From NCBI RefSeq assembly GCF_004006235.1, contig NZ_CP034753.1:3534001-3598000 (forward strand): 64,000 nucleotides of DNA. The letters are read 5' to 3'. This stretch comes from Agromyces sp. LHK192. GTDB lineage: Bacteria > Actinomycetota > Actinomycetes > Actinomycetales > Microbacteriaceae. The translations under genes and the position numbers were made by a program. The notes under the pieces are model-generated. The model ran no database searches. It worked only from the letters and a program-made list of their open reading frames with translations, and had not been told where the DNA came from. Positions within the stretch are counted from its first letter, which is position 1. The number at the start of each line of letters is the position of its first letter. This document shows, in pieces, positions 25,134-33,377 of the stretch.

Positions 25134-26045
25134 GTGGCCGCTGTCCGCCTGGGTGCCAACAAGTACGGCAAGGCCGAGAACCGCATCGTGCGGATCGTCC
25201 GCGACACCGCACGGCACGAGATCGTCGACCTGAACGTCACGAGCCAGCTGCGCGGCGCCGCGCTCGAGGATTCCTACCTGACGGGCGACAACTCGCTCGT
25301 CATCGCGACCGATACGCAGAAGAACACGGCGTTCGCGTTCGCGAAGGAGCACGGCATCCCCTCGCCCGAGGAGTTCCTGCTGAAGCTCGGCGCGCACTTC
25401 GTCGACGGGTACGAGTGGATCGACGGCGGCCTCTGGCAGGCGGAACAATACGAGTGGGAGCGCATCACGGTCGACGGCCGCCCGCACGACCACTCGTTCG
25501 TGCGGTCGGGTCGCGCGACGCGGCTCGCGGCGGTGCAGCGGGTCGGCGGGAAGGTGCACGTGACCGGCGGCGTGAAGGACCTCGTCGTGCTGAAGTCGAC
25601 GGGCTCGGAGTTCTCCGGCTTCCACCGCGACCGGTACACGACGCTGGCCGAGGCATCCGATCGCATCATGGCGACCTCGGTCACGGGTCGTTGGCGTTTC
25701 CTTCCCGAGGCGGTCGAGGCGGGGATCGACTACAACGGCCTCTACGCCGACGTGCTCGACGTGCTGCTCGCGACGTTCGCGTCGGTGCACTCGCTCGCCC
25801 TCCAGCAGACCCTCTTCGCGATGGGCGAGGCCGCGATCGACGCTCGACCCGAGCTCGCCGAGGTGCGCTTCGCCATGCCGAACAAGCACCACTTCACGGT
25901 CGACCTCTCGCCGTTCGGACTCGACAACCCGAACGAGGTGTTCATCGCGGCCGACCGCCCGTACGGACTCATCGAGGGCACCGTCATCCGTGAGGGCGTC
26001 GACGCGGCGCCCGACGCCTGGCTCGACCTGCCGGGCTTCGTCTGA
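25134..26045 (+). CDS. uao: Urate oxidase (uricase)
   Basis: Cofactor-free uricase, 303 aa, GTG start with GAGGGAG inside the end of the upstream gene. Catalytic Lys in LGANKYGKAENR, catalytic Thr in VIATDTQKNT, substrate-binding Phe in STGSEFSGFHRDRYTTL, and the second T-fold half with FAMPNKHHFTVDLSPFG. Gene symbol follows common usage; pucL is the B. subtilis equivalent. Last gene of the importer/urate operon. Confidence 0.95.
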   Translation: MAAVRLGANKYGKAENRIVRIVRDTARHEIVDLNVTSQLRGAALEDSYLTGDNSLVIATDTQKNTAFAFAKEHGIPSPEEFLLKLGAHFVDGYEWIDGGLWQAEQYEWERITVDGRPHDHSFVRSGRATRLAAVQRVGGKVHVTGGVKDLVVLKSTGSEFSGFHRDRYTTLAEASDRIMATSVTGRWRFLPEAVEAGIDYNGLYADVLDVLLATFASVHSLALQQTLFAMGEAAIDARPELAEVRFAMPNKHHFTVDLSPFGLDNPNEVFIAADRPYGLIEGTVIREGVDAAPDAWLDLPGFV

Positions 26046-26059
26046 AGCATCCGCCGGTT

Positions 26060-26081
26060 CCTTCCCCATGCAACGGGAAGG
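26060..26081. terminator. Weak hairpin after uricase
   Basis: 7-bp stem CCTTCCC/GGGAAGG (26060-26066, 26075-26081) with an 8-nt loop, between the convergent uricase and membrane-protein genes. Modest terminator candidate. Confidence 0.4.
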
Positions 26082-26106
26082 CGGCGCGGCGCGGCGCGCC
26101 CGATCC

Positions 26107-26676
26107 TCAGTGGGCGTGGCCGCCGACGCCGTCGGGGATGCCGTGGAGTTCGCCGTGCGGCACGGCGGAACCGCCGGCCTCGGTGCCGGCGAGCGCCGGC
26201 GTCGCCAGGGCGGCGACGAGTGCGGCCCCGACGGCCATGCCGACGAGCGACGTGCCGACGGGTTCGGACGGGCGGCCGTGCTGGCGACCGCGCCCGACCG
26301 ATCCGCGCTGTCCGCGGCGCAGCGCGAGGGCCGCACCGATCCCGACGACCAGCAGCAGGGCGTCAGCAGCCAGCAGCGGCAGGGCCGCGAGGTCCAACTC
26401 CGCGGCGAGGCCGTTCGAGAGGAGCACCGCGGTGAGCAGCAGCACCCCGACGACGGCACCGAGCGTCGCCGTCGGGGCCGGGATCGCTCCCGCCCGAAGG
26501 GCGAGGACACCCCAGCCGAGTGCGGTCAGACCGCACCCGGCCAGGGTGACCGACGTCGCGATCCCCCTGATCGCGCCGTCGAGTGCACCGGCGCCGACCG
26601 CGACCAGCACGAGCCCGGCGCCGAGGGCGGCGAGCATCGGCCAGCTTCGGGTGAGGGTCGGCAGCAGTGCGCGCAC
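26107..26676 (-). CDS. Hypothetical multi-TM protein with His tail
   Basis: Not recognised. 189 aa from a GTG. About five hydrophobic segments rich in Ala/Gly/Leu, a basic loop (LRRGQRGSVGRGRQHGRPSEP) and a C-terminus GELHGIPDGVGGHAH containing several His. It follows the DUF4383 gene by 12 nt on the same strand, so they form a small operon next to the SigK locus. Confidence 0.7.
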   Translation of the reverse strand: MRALLPTLTRSWPMLAALGAGLVLVAVGAGALDGAIRGIATSVTLAGCGLTALGWGVLALRAGAIPAPTATLGAVVGVLLLTAVLLSNGLAAELDLAALPLLAADALLLVVGIGAALALRRGQRGSVGRGRQHGRPSEPVGTSLVGMAVGAALVAALATPALAGTEAGGSAVPHGELHGIPDGVGGHAH

Positions 26677-26688
26677 GGTTTCGGCTCC

Positions 26689-27105
26689 CTATGCCGTGAC
26701 CGCGCGGGTCCGGCCAGCACCGCGTTCGACGCCGACGCCGACGCCGAGCAGCACCAGGGCGCTCGCGAGGTGCAGGATGTGGTCCGCCGTGTTCAGCGCG
26801 AGGATGTTCGCGGCGGTTCCGGCGAGGAAGAAGCCGACGATGCCGAGCAGCAGGTACGCGGCGCCGACGACGGTGTTGACCGTCTTCGCTGCGGTCGCGC
26901 TGACGAGCCCGGCGATGAGCAGGGCCGCGCCGATGAGCAGGTGCGCGATGTTGTGCAGCGGGTTCACCTGGAAGATGCCGAGCAGCAGGCCGCCCTCGGT
27001 GGCGATGAAGCCGACGCCGCCGGTGACGGCGAAGCCGAGCAGTCCGACGAGCAGGTAGACGGCGCCGAACACCGTGGCGACGATCCGGTTCGGTGAGTTG
27101 CGCAT
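26689..27105 (-). CDS. DUF4383 membrane protein
   Basis: 138 aa, four TM helices. The central VNPLHNIAHLLIGAALLIAG and the repeated-like second half NTADHILHLASALVLLGVG carry the paired His motifs typical of DUF4383 proteins, common in actinobacteria and of unknown function. AAGGAGG lies 7 nt before the ATG. Upstream is the terminator of the fasciclin gene. Confidence 0.85.
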   Translation of the reverse strand: MRNSPNRIVATVFGAVYLLVGLLGFAVTGGVGFIATEGGLLLGIFQVNPLHNIAHLLIGAALLIAGLVSATAAKTVNTVVGAAYLLLGIVGFFLAGTAANILALNTADHILHLASALVLLGVGVGVERGAGRTRAVTA

Positions 27106-27144
27106 GAGTTCCTCCTTGGGTTGCGGCTGTGACGCTGGATCGGT

Positions 27145-27177
27145 GCTGCGACCGCCGCACGATGCGGCGGTCGCAGC
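27145..27177 (-). terminator. Terminator of the fasciclin gene
   Basis: Perfect 15-bp stem (27145-27159 with 27163-27177), 3-nt loop CGA, starting 23 nt after the fasciclin stop on the minus strand. It separates that gene from the DUF4383 operon. Confidence 0.82.
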
Positions 27178-27200
27178 GGATTCGGATGGGCGAGGCCCGG

Positions 27201-27866
27201 TCACATGGTCGGCATCAGCACCGTGTCGATCAGGTAGACGGTGGCGTTCGCCGTCTGCACGCCACCGCAGATGACCGCGGCGTCGTTGACCATGAGTTCG
27301 TCGCCGGAGCCGGTGACCTCGACCGTGCCGCCCTGCACCGTGCTCTGCGTGCCCACGACCTCGTCGGGGGTGAGCTGACCGGGAACCACGTGGTACGTGA
27401 GGATCGCGGTGAGCGTGTCGGTGTCGGTCTTCAGCGACTCGATGGTGGCCGGGTCGATCTTCGCGAACGCGTCGTCGACCGGTGCGAAGACGGTGAACTC
27501 GTCGCCGTTGAGCGTGTCGACCAGGTTCACGTCGGGGTTCAGCTGCCCGGAGACCGCCGAGACCAGGGTGGTCAGGAGCGGGTTGTTGGATGCCGCGACG
27601 GCCACGGGGTCCTGCGACATGCCGACCACCGAGCCAGGCCCGTCGGGCACCTCCTCGGCGTAGGCCGCGCAGCCGGGACCGACGAGGTTCGCGGCCGGGT
27701 CCATCTCCATCGCCTCTTCGCTGGGAGCGGCCTCTTCGGACATGGCGGGCTCGTCGGACTCGGTGGACGTGCTGCCGCCCATCGAACAGCCGGCGAGGCC
27801 GAGTGCCGCGACCGCCGTGATCGAGAACACGGCCAACGCGGTGCGGGTGCTGCGGATCGATCGCAT
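27201..27866 (-). CDS. Fasciclin-domain lipoprotein (MPT70/MPT83-like)
   Basis: 221-aa secreted lipoprotein. Signal peptide with lipobox LAGC (Cys27), an acidic Ser/Glu linker (about 30-60), then one FAS1 domain: [25 protein letters not shown], the H1-like [13 protein letters not shown] and H2-like [15 protein letters not shown]. In M. tuberculosis the MPT70/MPT83 antigens of this type flank dipZ and are SigK-controlled. Here it is divergent from dipZ with a matching promoter. AAGGAGGA precedes the ATG. Confidence 0.92.
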   Translation of the reverse strand: MRSIRSTRTALAVFSITAVAALGLAGCSMGGSTSTESDEPAMSEEAAPSEEAMEMDPAANLVGPGCAAYAEEVPDGPGSVVGMSQDPVAVAASNNPLLTTLVSAVSGQLNPDVNLVDTLNGDEFTVFAPVDDAFAKIDPATIESLKTDTDTLTAILTYHVVPGQLTPDEVVGTQSTVQGGTVEVTGSGDELMVNDAAVICGGVQTANATVYLIDTVLMPTM

Positions 27867-27917
27867 GGGATCTCCTCCTTGTTCGTCTGACGACTCGAAG
27901 GCGGGCCGTCACGAGGG

Positions 27918-27945
27918 ATTCGGAGACCTCACGGAGACGGATTGG
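27918..27945 (-). promoter_or_regulatory. Putative SigK promoter of the fasciclin gene
   Basis: On the minus strand: CCAATC (-35, 27945-27940), 16-bp spacer, CCGAAT (-10, 27923-27918). Identical architecture to the divergent dipZ promoter. Predicted start near 27911, giving a leader of about 45 nt with a Shine-Dalgarno. Confidence 0.7.
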
Positions 27946-27957
27946 AGGAATCGCGAT

Positions 27958-27985
27958 CCAATCGGATCGGGCCTCGGCTCCGAAT
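27958..27985 (+). promoter_or_regulatory. Putative SigK promoter of dipZ
   Basis: CCAATC (-35, 27958-27963), 16-bp spacer, CCGAAT (-10, 27980-27985), the mirror image of the promoter at 27918-27945. The -10 ends 5 nt before the ATG at 27991, so the dipZ message may be leaderless. Confidence 0.7.
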
Positions 27986-27990
27986 CACGG

Positions 27991-29751
27991 ATGACTCCCG
28001 AAACGAGGTATCCCGTGCTCGTACTCGCATTGATCGGCCTGGCCGGCGGCCTGATCACCGGCATCTCGCCGTGCATCCTGCCCGTCCTCCCGGTGATCCT
28101 GCTGTCCGGCGGAGCCGAGGGGGCCCGCCGCGACGACGCCGACGCCACCCGGCAGCCGTCACGCTGGCGCCCCTATCTCGTGATCGCCGGCCTCGTGGTG
28201 AGCTTCAGCCTCGTCACGCTCGTCGGCTCGGTGCTGCTCGGCCTCCTCGGCCTCCCGCAGGACGTGCTGCGCTGGACGGGTCTCGTCGTGCTGGCCCTCA
28301 TCGGCATCGGCCTCATCGTGCCGCGGTTCGAGGAGCTGCTCGAGAAGCCGTTCGCGTGGATCCCGCGGAAGGCGGTCGGCACCGATCGCGGCGGGTTCGG
28401 CCTCGGCCTCGCGCTCGGGGCCGTGTACGTGCCGTGCGCGGGACCCGTGCTCGCGGCGATCACGGTCGCCGGGTCGACCGGGCGCATCGGCCTCGAGACC
28501 GTGGTGCTGACCCTCTCGTTCGCGATCGGCACGGCCGCGCCGCTGCTCTTCTTCGCGCTCGCGGGCCGAGGCATGGCCGAGCGGCTGTCGACGTTCCGCC
28601 GCCACCAGCGGGGCATCCGCATCACCGGCGGCGTCGTCATGATCGCGCTCGCGGTCGGGCTCGCGTTCAACCTGCCGCAGGCGCTCCAGCGGCTCGTGCC
28701 CGATTACACGGCCGACCTGCAGCGTCAGCTCGCGCAGTCCGACGAGGTGACCGAGGCGCTCGACCTCGGCGGACTCGTCACCGACGAGAACCGCGAACTC
28801 TCGAACTGCACCAACGGGGCGTCGGAGCTCGAGTCGTGCGGCACGGCGCCGTCGATCCGGGGCATCCAGCAGTGGTTCAACACCGACGGCGGCGCGGGCG
28901 TCGACCTGGAGGACCTGCGCGGCCGGGTCGTACTGGTCGACTTCTGGGCGTACTCGTGCATCAACTGCCAGCGGTCGATCCCGCACGTCGTCGCGTGGGA
29001 CGAGGCGTACCGCGACGCCGGACTCTCGGTCGTCGGCATCCACTCGCCCGAGTACGCGTTCGAGAAGGAGCCGCGCAACGTGCAGGCGGGCATCGCCGAC
29101 TTCGGCATCGAGTACCCCGTGGCGCTCGACAACACGCTCTCGACGTGGACGAACTACCGCAATCGGTACTGGCCGGCGCACTACCTCATCGACGCCGAGG
29201 GCACGGTGCGGCAGGTGTCGTTCGGCGAGGGGCACTACGAGGCGACCGAGGGGCTCATCCGGGAACTCCTGGCGGATGCCTCCCCGGGCGCCGAGCTGCC
29301 CGAGCCGACCGAGGTCGCCGACGACACTCCGTCGGCCGGCTCGACGACGCCCGAGACGTACCTCGGCACGACCAAGCAGGTGAACTTCGCCGGCGACGAG
29401 CCGTACCGGAGGTCGACCACGTCGTTCGCCCTGCCCGACGACCAGCCGCGCGACAGCTTCGCGCTCGACGGCGACTGGGAGCTCGGCACCCAGTCGATCT
29501 CGCCCGCCGCCGACTCCGGCTCCGGCTCCGACGCCGCGAGCGTGCGGCTGTCGTACACGGCCAGCGAGGTACGCATCGTCCTCGGCGGCGAGGGCACCGT
29601 CGTCGTGCGCGACGGCGACCGCACCGAGCGCATCGAGGTGGCCGGAGCGCCGAGATCCCACCTCCTCCGGAAGTCGGATGCCTCGACGACCGGCGTCCTC
29701 GACGTCGAGCTCCCCGCGGGCGTCGACGCCTACTCCTTCACGTTCGGATGA
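27991..29751 (+). CDS. dipZ: DipZ-like CcdA/thioredoxin fusion
   Basis: 586-aa membrane redox protein moving reducing power outward. Residues ~5-230 are a CcdA/DsbD-type domain with six or seven TM helices and Cys-Pro motifs (ISPCILPVLP, YVPCAGPVLA). Residues ~280-430 are a periplasmic-side thioredoxin fold with C323-x-x-C326 (WAYSCINC). A C-terminal beta domain (about 450-586) matches the DipZ C-terminal region. ATG 27991 fits the leaderless promoter; a GTG at 28015 with CGAGG upstream is the alternative. Expected SigK target. Confidence 0.92.
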   Translation: MTPETRYPVLVLALIGLAGGLITGISPCILPVLPVILLSGGAEGARRDDADATRQPSRWRPYLVIAGLVVSFSLVTLVGSVLLGLLGLPQDVLRWTGLVVLALIGIGLIVPRFEELLEKPFAWIPRKAVGTDRGGFGLGLALGAVYVPCAGPVLAAITVAGSTGRIGLETVVLTLSFAIGTAAPLLFFALAGRGMAERLSTFRRHQRGIRITGGVVMIALAVGLAFNLPQALQRLVPDYTADLQRQLAQSDEVTEALDLGGLVTDENRELSNCTNGASELESCGTAPSIRGIQQWFNTDGGAGVDLEDLRGRVVLVDFWAYSCINCQRSIPHVVAWDEAYRDAGLSVVGIHSPEYAFEKEPRNVQAGIADFGIEYPVALDNTLSTWTNYRNRYWPAHYLIDAEGTVRQVSFGEGHYEATEGLIRELLADASPGAELPEPTEVADDTPSAGSTTPETYLGTTKQVNFAGDEPYRRSTTSFALPDDQPRDSFALDGDWELGTQSISPAADSGSGSDAASVRLSYTASEVRIVLGGEGTVVVRDGDRTERIEVAGAPRSHLLRKSDASTTGVLDVELPAGVDAYSFTFG

Positions 29752-29816
29752 CCGATGTTCGACTACCACACAGCCGTGCCGCCCGCGAGGGGCGGGGCAC
29801 CCGAACGCCCTCTGCC

Positions 29817-30422
29817 ATGCTTGTCCGCGTGGCGGACACCGGCGAAACGACGGCGGCCGGCGGCGTCGAGCCGCCGAGCCCAACGCTCGGCGACCTGCTG
29901 CGCGCGACCGCGACCGGCGACCGCGATGCCTTCAGCAGGCTCTACGACGCCACCGCTCCTCGCGTGTTCGGCCTCGTCCGGCGGCTCCTCGTCGACGCCG
30001 CTCAGGCGGAGGAGGTGACGCAGGAGGTGTATCTCGAGTCTTGGCAGACCGCCGCGCGGTTCGACCCGGCGAAGGGCGACGCGATGGCGTGGCTCCTCAC
30101 CCTCGCGCATCGCCGCGCGGTCGACCGCGTGCGCGCCGCGCAGGCGTCGCACGACCGCGACCTCCGGGTCGGCGCCCGCGACCTGGACGTCCCGGTCGAC
30201 GAGGTCGCCGAGATCGTCGAGACCCGCGTCGAGCACGAACGCGTCACCACGGCGCTCGGCGCGCTCAGCGACGCGCAGCGCGAGGCGCTCGCGCTCGCCT
30301 ACTACGAGGGCTGCACGCAGTCGGAGATCGCCGCGAGGCTGGACGTTCCGCTCGGAACCGTGAAGACCCGATTGCGTGATGGGATGATCCGATTGCGAGA
30401 AGTGCTGGGGGTGACGACATGA
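29817..30422 (+). CDS. sigK: ECF sigma factor, SigK family
   Basis: 201-aa group IV sigma factor. Region 2: DRDAFSRLYDATAPRVFGLVRRLL to DPAKGDAMAWLLTLAHRRAVDRVR; region 4: LSDAQREALALAYYEGCTQSEIAARLDVPLGTVKTRLRDGMIRLRE. The ATG at 29817 and a GTG at 29829 are both possible starts. It overlaps the anti-sigma gene by 4 nt. Neighbouring fasciclin and dipZ genes identify it with the SigK rather than the SigL or SigM clade. Confidence 0.9.
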   Translation: MLVRVADTGETTAAGGVEPPSPTLGDLLRATATGDRDAFSRLYDATAPRVFGLVRRLLVDAAQAEEVTQEVYLESWQTAARFDPAKGDAMAWLLTLAHRRAVDRVRAAQASHDRDLRVGARDLDVPVDEVAEIVETRVEHERVTTALGALSDAQREALALAYYEGCTQSEIAARLDVPLGTVKTRLRDGMIRLREVLGVTT

Positions 30423-31246
30423 CCGGGCCGGATGCCTCCTCCCCGCGCGTCCCCGACGACCTGCGCGACCTCGTGCCCGCATACGCGCTCGGGGCGCTCG
30501 ACGAGTTCGACCGCGCCCGATTCGAGCGCGCCCTCGCGACCGCGCCCGAACTCCAGGAGGAGGTCGACGCATTCCGCGCTGCGGCGACCGAGGCCCTCGG
30601 CGGCACGGTTGCGCCCGTCGAGCCGCCGCCGAGCCTGAAGGCAGGAATCTTCGATCGGCTCGACGGGATCGAGCAGGAGCCGAGCGCCCCGGCGCCGGCC
30701 ACGGTGCCGGTCGCACCGGCGGAGCCCGCCGCGCGCACCGCACCCGCCGAACCTCCCGCGCCGGTCGTCCCCGACGAGCTCGCCGAGCGTCGGCGCCGGC
30801 GCGGGCGTCTCGGGGTGCTGCTCGCGGGCGCCGCCGCGGTCGTGCTGATCGTGGGCACCGCGATCGTCGGCGTCAACTGGGGCGGCCCGAACGGCTGGGG
30901 CGCGCAGCGCGACATGGCGTCGCTCGCCGAGGCATCCGACGCGCAGCAGACGACCGCCCAGGTGACCGGCGGCGGCGAGGTGACCCTCGTCTCCTCGGCC
31001 GAGCAGGGACGCAGCGCGATCATCGCCGAGGGGCTCGAGGACGTCGGCGAGGGCCGCACGTACGAGCTCTGGTACATCGGCGAGGACTCCGTGGTCTCGG
31101 CGGGCACCTTCGACGTGCGCAACGGCGAGACGTGGCGGATCCTCGACGGCGCGTTCGAACCGGGCGTCGCCGTCGGCATCACCGTCGAACCCGCCGGCGG
31201 CTCCCCCGAGCCGACGACCGAGCCGATCGCGGTGCTGGCGACCTGA
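30419..31246 (+). CDS. rskA: Anti-sigma-K factor RskA
   Basis: 275-aa membrane anti-sigma factor. The N-terminal cytosolic domain (DLVPAYALGALDEFDRARFERALATAPELQEEVDAF) lacks a zinc HCC motif, as in RskA. A Pro/Ala-rich linker (about 85-120), one TM helix (about 130-150) and the extracytoplasmic RskA domain (RTYELWYIGEDSVVSAGTFDV) follow. Start overlaps sigK (ATGA). Expected to hold SigK at the membrane until cleaved by regulated proteolysis. Confidence 0.93.
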   Translation: MTGPDASSPRVPDDLRDLVPAYALGALDEFDRARFERALATAPELQEEVDAFRAAATEALGGTVAPVEPPPSLKAGIFDRLDGIEQEPSAPAPATVPVAPAEPAARTAPAEPPAPVVPDELAERRRRRGRLGVLLAGAAAVVLIVGTAIVGVNWGGPNGWGAQRDMASLAEASDAQQTTAQVTGGGEVTLVSSAEQGRSAIIAEGLEDVGEGRTYELWYIGEDSVVSAGTFDVRNGETWRILDGAFEPGVAVGITVEPAGGSPEPTTEPIAVLAT

Positions 31247-31261
31247 TCGGGCCCGGGCCGA

Positions 31262-31319
31262 TCACCGGCCCGAACCGGTCACCGGTCACCCGTCCGAAAC
31301 GGTCACCGGCCGGGCACGG
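31262..31319. repeat. Imperfect 17-bp tandem repeat
   Basis: Three copies of TCACCsGyCCGaamCGG (31262-31278, 31286-31302, 31303-31319) plus a 7-bp partial (31279-31285), in the gap between the convergent rskA and cupin genes. The GGTCACC heptamer recurs four times. May help termination or be replication slippage. Confidence 0.6.
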
Positions 31320-31748
31320 TCACCACGGCATCGGCCGGTCGAGGCCGCGCTCGGAGTCGTCGGGAAGGTGGGGCAGTTCGCTCCCGCCGGCGCGGATGCA
31401 CAGCCACCGCAGCTCGCCCGACTGCTCGGGTGGGCACCGCCAGGTGCGCCAGGCGCCCTGCCCGACACGGACCACCGTGCCCGGGCCGACGTCGAGCACG
31501 TCGTCGTCGACCGCGAACTGCCCGTGGCCCTCGAGGAACACGTAGAGCTCCTCGACCCTCGAGTGACGGTGCCAGTATCCGGCCTCCTCGCCCGGCGCCA
31601 TCGCGTTCGCGGTCATGCCGATGAACTGCATCGTGAGCTCGTGATCGACGACGCGGCGCCCGTCGCGCGAGGAGTCCGGGCGGAATCCGCCGTAGTGCGA
31701 GCGCCAGTCGTCGAGCGCGCCGATCTGCGAGACCTCGTAAGCAACCAT
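31320..31748 (-). CDS. Cupin-domain protein
   Basis: 142 aa, single small beta-barrel cupin. Motif 1: GYWHRHSRVEELYVFLEGHGQF (His and Glu metal ligands); motif 2: DVGPGTVVRVGQGAWRTWRCP, where the usual His is replaced by Trp/Arg. On the minus strand a TAGGGT (31760-31755) ends 6 nt before the ATG, so it is probably leaderless. Function not known. Confidence 0.82.
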   Translation of the reverse strand: MVAYEVSQIGALDDWRSHYGGFRPDSSRDGRRVVDHELTMQFIGMTANAMAPGEEAGYWHRHSRVEELYVFLEGHGQFAVDDDVLDVGPGTVVRVGQGAWRTWRCPPEQSGELRWLCIRAGGSELPHLPDDSERGLDRPMPW

Positions 31749-31918
31749 CCCGCCACCCTACGAGGCGGCACGCTCGTGAGGCAGCAGCTCGAAACGACCT
31801 CGCAACATCGCCCGCCTACACTTGACCGCCGGAGGGGCTCGCGGAACACCGCGGGCACCTCTGCCATCACCCTCCGTTCCCGCACCACCCCCGCGGGCAC
31901 CCGAGAAGGCGCTCCCCC

Positions 31919-32521
31919 ATGACTGCGAACCAGCCCATCACCGTGTCGATCCGTCGAGAGGTCGACCCCTCGCGTATCTCCGAGGCGACCGTGTGGGTGC
32001 AGACCGGCGTCAACCTCGCCAACAAGTACCCCGGGTTCCTCGGGTCGGGCTGGGTGCGCGCGGGCGACGACTCGACGGTCTGGCACATGCTGTACCGCTT
32101 CGCCGACGAGGCGACCCTCGACGCGTGGGAGCGGTCGAACGAGCGCACCTGGTGGCTCTCGATGGGCGAGGGGTTCGTCCGCAGCGAACGCAGCCGCCGC
32201 CGCACCGGCATCGAGGGCTGGTTCGACGAGCCGCCGACGGGCTCGATCTCGGCGATCGATCCGGATGCCGGGGCATCCGCCTCGTCGGTCGACCTGCCCG
32301 CCGCACCCCCGCGCTGGAAGCAGGCGACGACGATCTGGCTCGGGTTCTTCCCCGTGAACCTCGCGTTCAGCTACCTGCTGTCGCCGGTGCCCGGCTGGAA
32401 CGACCTGCCGCTGTGGCTGCGCGTGCTGGCGACGACGCTCGTGCTCACGCCGATCATGGCGTACTGGGTGCTGCCGTTCGTGACGCGCGCGCTGCGCCGC
32501 TGGCTGGCGCCGCGGCGCTGA
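31919..32521 (+). CDS. ABM-domain protein with C-terminal TM helices
   Basis: 200 aa. The N-terminal ~105 residues resemble the antibiotic-biosynthesis-monooxygenase dimeric alpha/beta barrel (VSIRREVDPSRISEATVWVQTGVNLANKYPGFLGSGWVR, WHMLYRFADEATLDAWERSNER). Two TM segments follow (about 138-160 and 165-190). This soluble-plus-membrane layout is seen in a family of uncharacterised bacterial proteins. No clear role. Confidence 0.75.
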   Translation: MTANQPITVSIRREVDPSRISEATVWVQTGVNLANKYPGFLGSGWVRAGDDSTVWHMLYRFADEATLDAWERSNERTWWLSMGEGFVRSERSRRRTGIEGWFDEPPTGSISAIDPDAGASASSVDLPAAPPRWKQATTIWLGFFPVNLAFSYLLSPVPGWNDLPLWLRVLATTLVLTPIMAYWVLPFVTRALRRWLAPRR

Positions 32522-32559
32522 GCGCGCGGCCCGGGCGAACGGCGACGACGCGCTCCGCG

Positions 32560-33228
32560 CTACTCCGCTGCGTCGGCGACGTCGTCGCGCCCGAACCGGC
32601 GCGCCTCGCGGATGCGACGGAACACGAGCACCGCGAGGGCGATCGCGATCGCGCTGTAGACGAGGTAGTCGAGGTACTGCAGGTACTCCTCGAGCAGCGC
32701 GTGCTGGGTGCCGAGCGCGGCCCCCACGCCGATGAGCAGCGTGTTCCACAGGCCGGACCCGATGGCGGTGAACACGACGAACGAGCCCAGCGGCATCCGG
32801 TCGGCGCCGGCCGGCAGCGAGATCAGGCTGCGCACGCCCGGGATCATGCGGCCGAACAGCACGGATGCGCGACCGTGCCGGTGGAACCATTCCGCACCGC
32901 GCTCGAGGTCGGTGCGGCTCACCAGTCGCGTCCACGCGATCCATCGGATCGCGCGTTCGAGGCCGATCGCCGCCCCCAGCGCGTACAGCACGAGCGCGCC
33001 GACGACGGATGCCACGGTCGACCACACGATCAGCCACACGAGGTTCAGGTCGCCCGCCTGGCTGAGGTACCCCGCGAACGGCAGGATCACCTCGCTCGGG
33101 ATCGGCGGCAGCAGCACCTCGAGGAACACCAGCACGCCGACGCCCACGTCGCCGAGTGCGTTGAGCACGTCGGCGGCGAAGCCTGTGAGTCCGGTGAAGC
33201 CGTGGTCGGCGGTGGCAAGCGTGGTCAT
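32560..33228 (-). CDS. DedA-family membrane protein
   Basis: 222-aa SNARE-associated/DedA protein with about five TM segments. Signatures: LVFLEVLLPPIPSEVILPFAGYL (the re-entrant loop with the functionally required Glu) and FGRMIPGVRSLISLPAGADRMP (the conserved Arg pair). DedA proteins are implicated in lipid-carrier recycling and membrane homeostasis. Start ATG at 33228. Confidence 0.92.
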   Translation of the reverse strand: MTTLATADHGFTGLTGFAADVLNALGDVGVGVLVFLEVLLPPIPSEVILPFAGYLSQAGDLNLVWLIVWSTVASVVGALVLYALGAAIGLERAIRWIAWTRLVSRTDLERGAEWFHRHGRASVLFGRMIPGVRSLISLPAGADRMPLGSFVVFTAIGSGLWNTLLIGVGAALGTQHALLEEYLQYLDYLVYSAIAIALAVLVFRRIREARRFGRDDVADAAE

Positions 33229-33377
33229 GTCGTCGTCTCGGCTCTCGGCGCTCGGCGCCCGCGCTCGTGGGCGGGTCGGGGTCGGGTGTCGGGATCGCCG
33301 GTCCGGCGATGATCGTGCTCGGCGTCACGCTAGCGACGCGAGGTGAACGGAAGCTGGGTGTGCGGTTCGGTCGCGCG

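Noticed and set aside
22794..26510. Minus-strand open frame of 1238 codons opposite the importer and uricase genes
   Set aside because: Shadow of high-GC coding DNA; the plus strand carries well-recognised ABC, uraD, uraH and uricase genes with overlaps and ribosome sites.
27180..27207. Third SigK promoter upstream of the DUF4383 gene
   Set aside because: CCGAAT is present on the minus strand (27185-27180), but the position 16 bp upstream does not match CCAATC.
29751..29816. SigK autoregulatory promoter before sigK
   Set aside because: A CCGAAC is present near 29801, but no CCAATC-like -35 lies 16 bp upstream.
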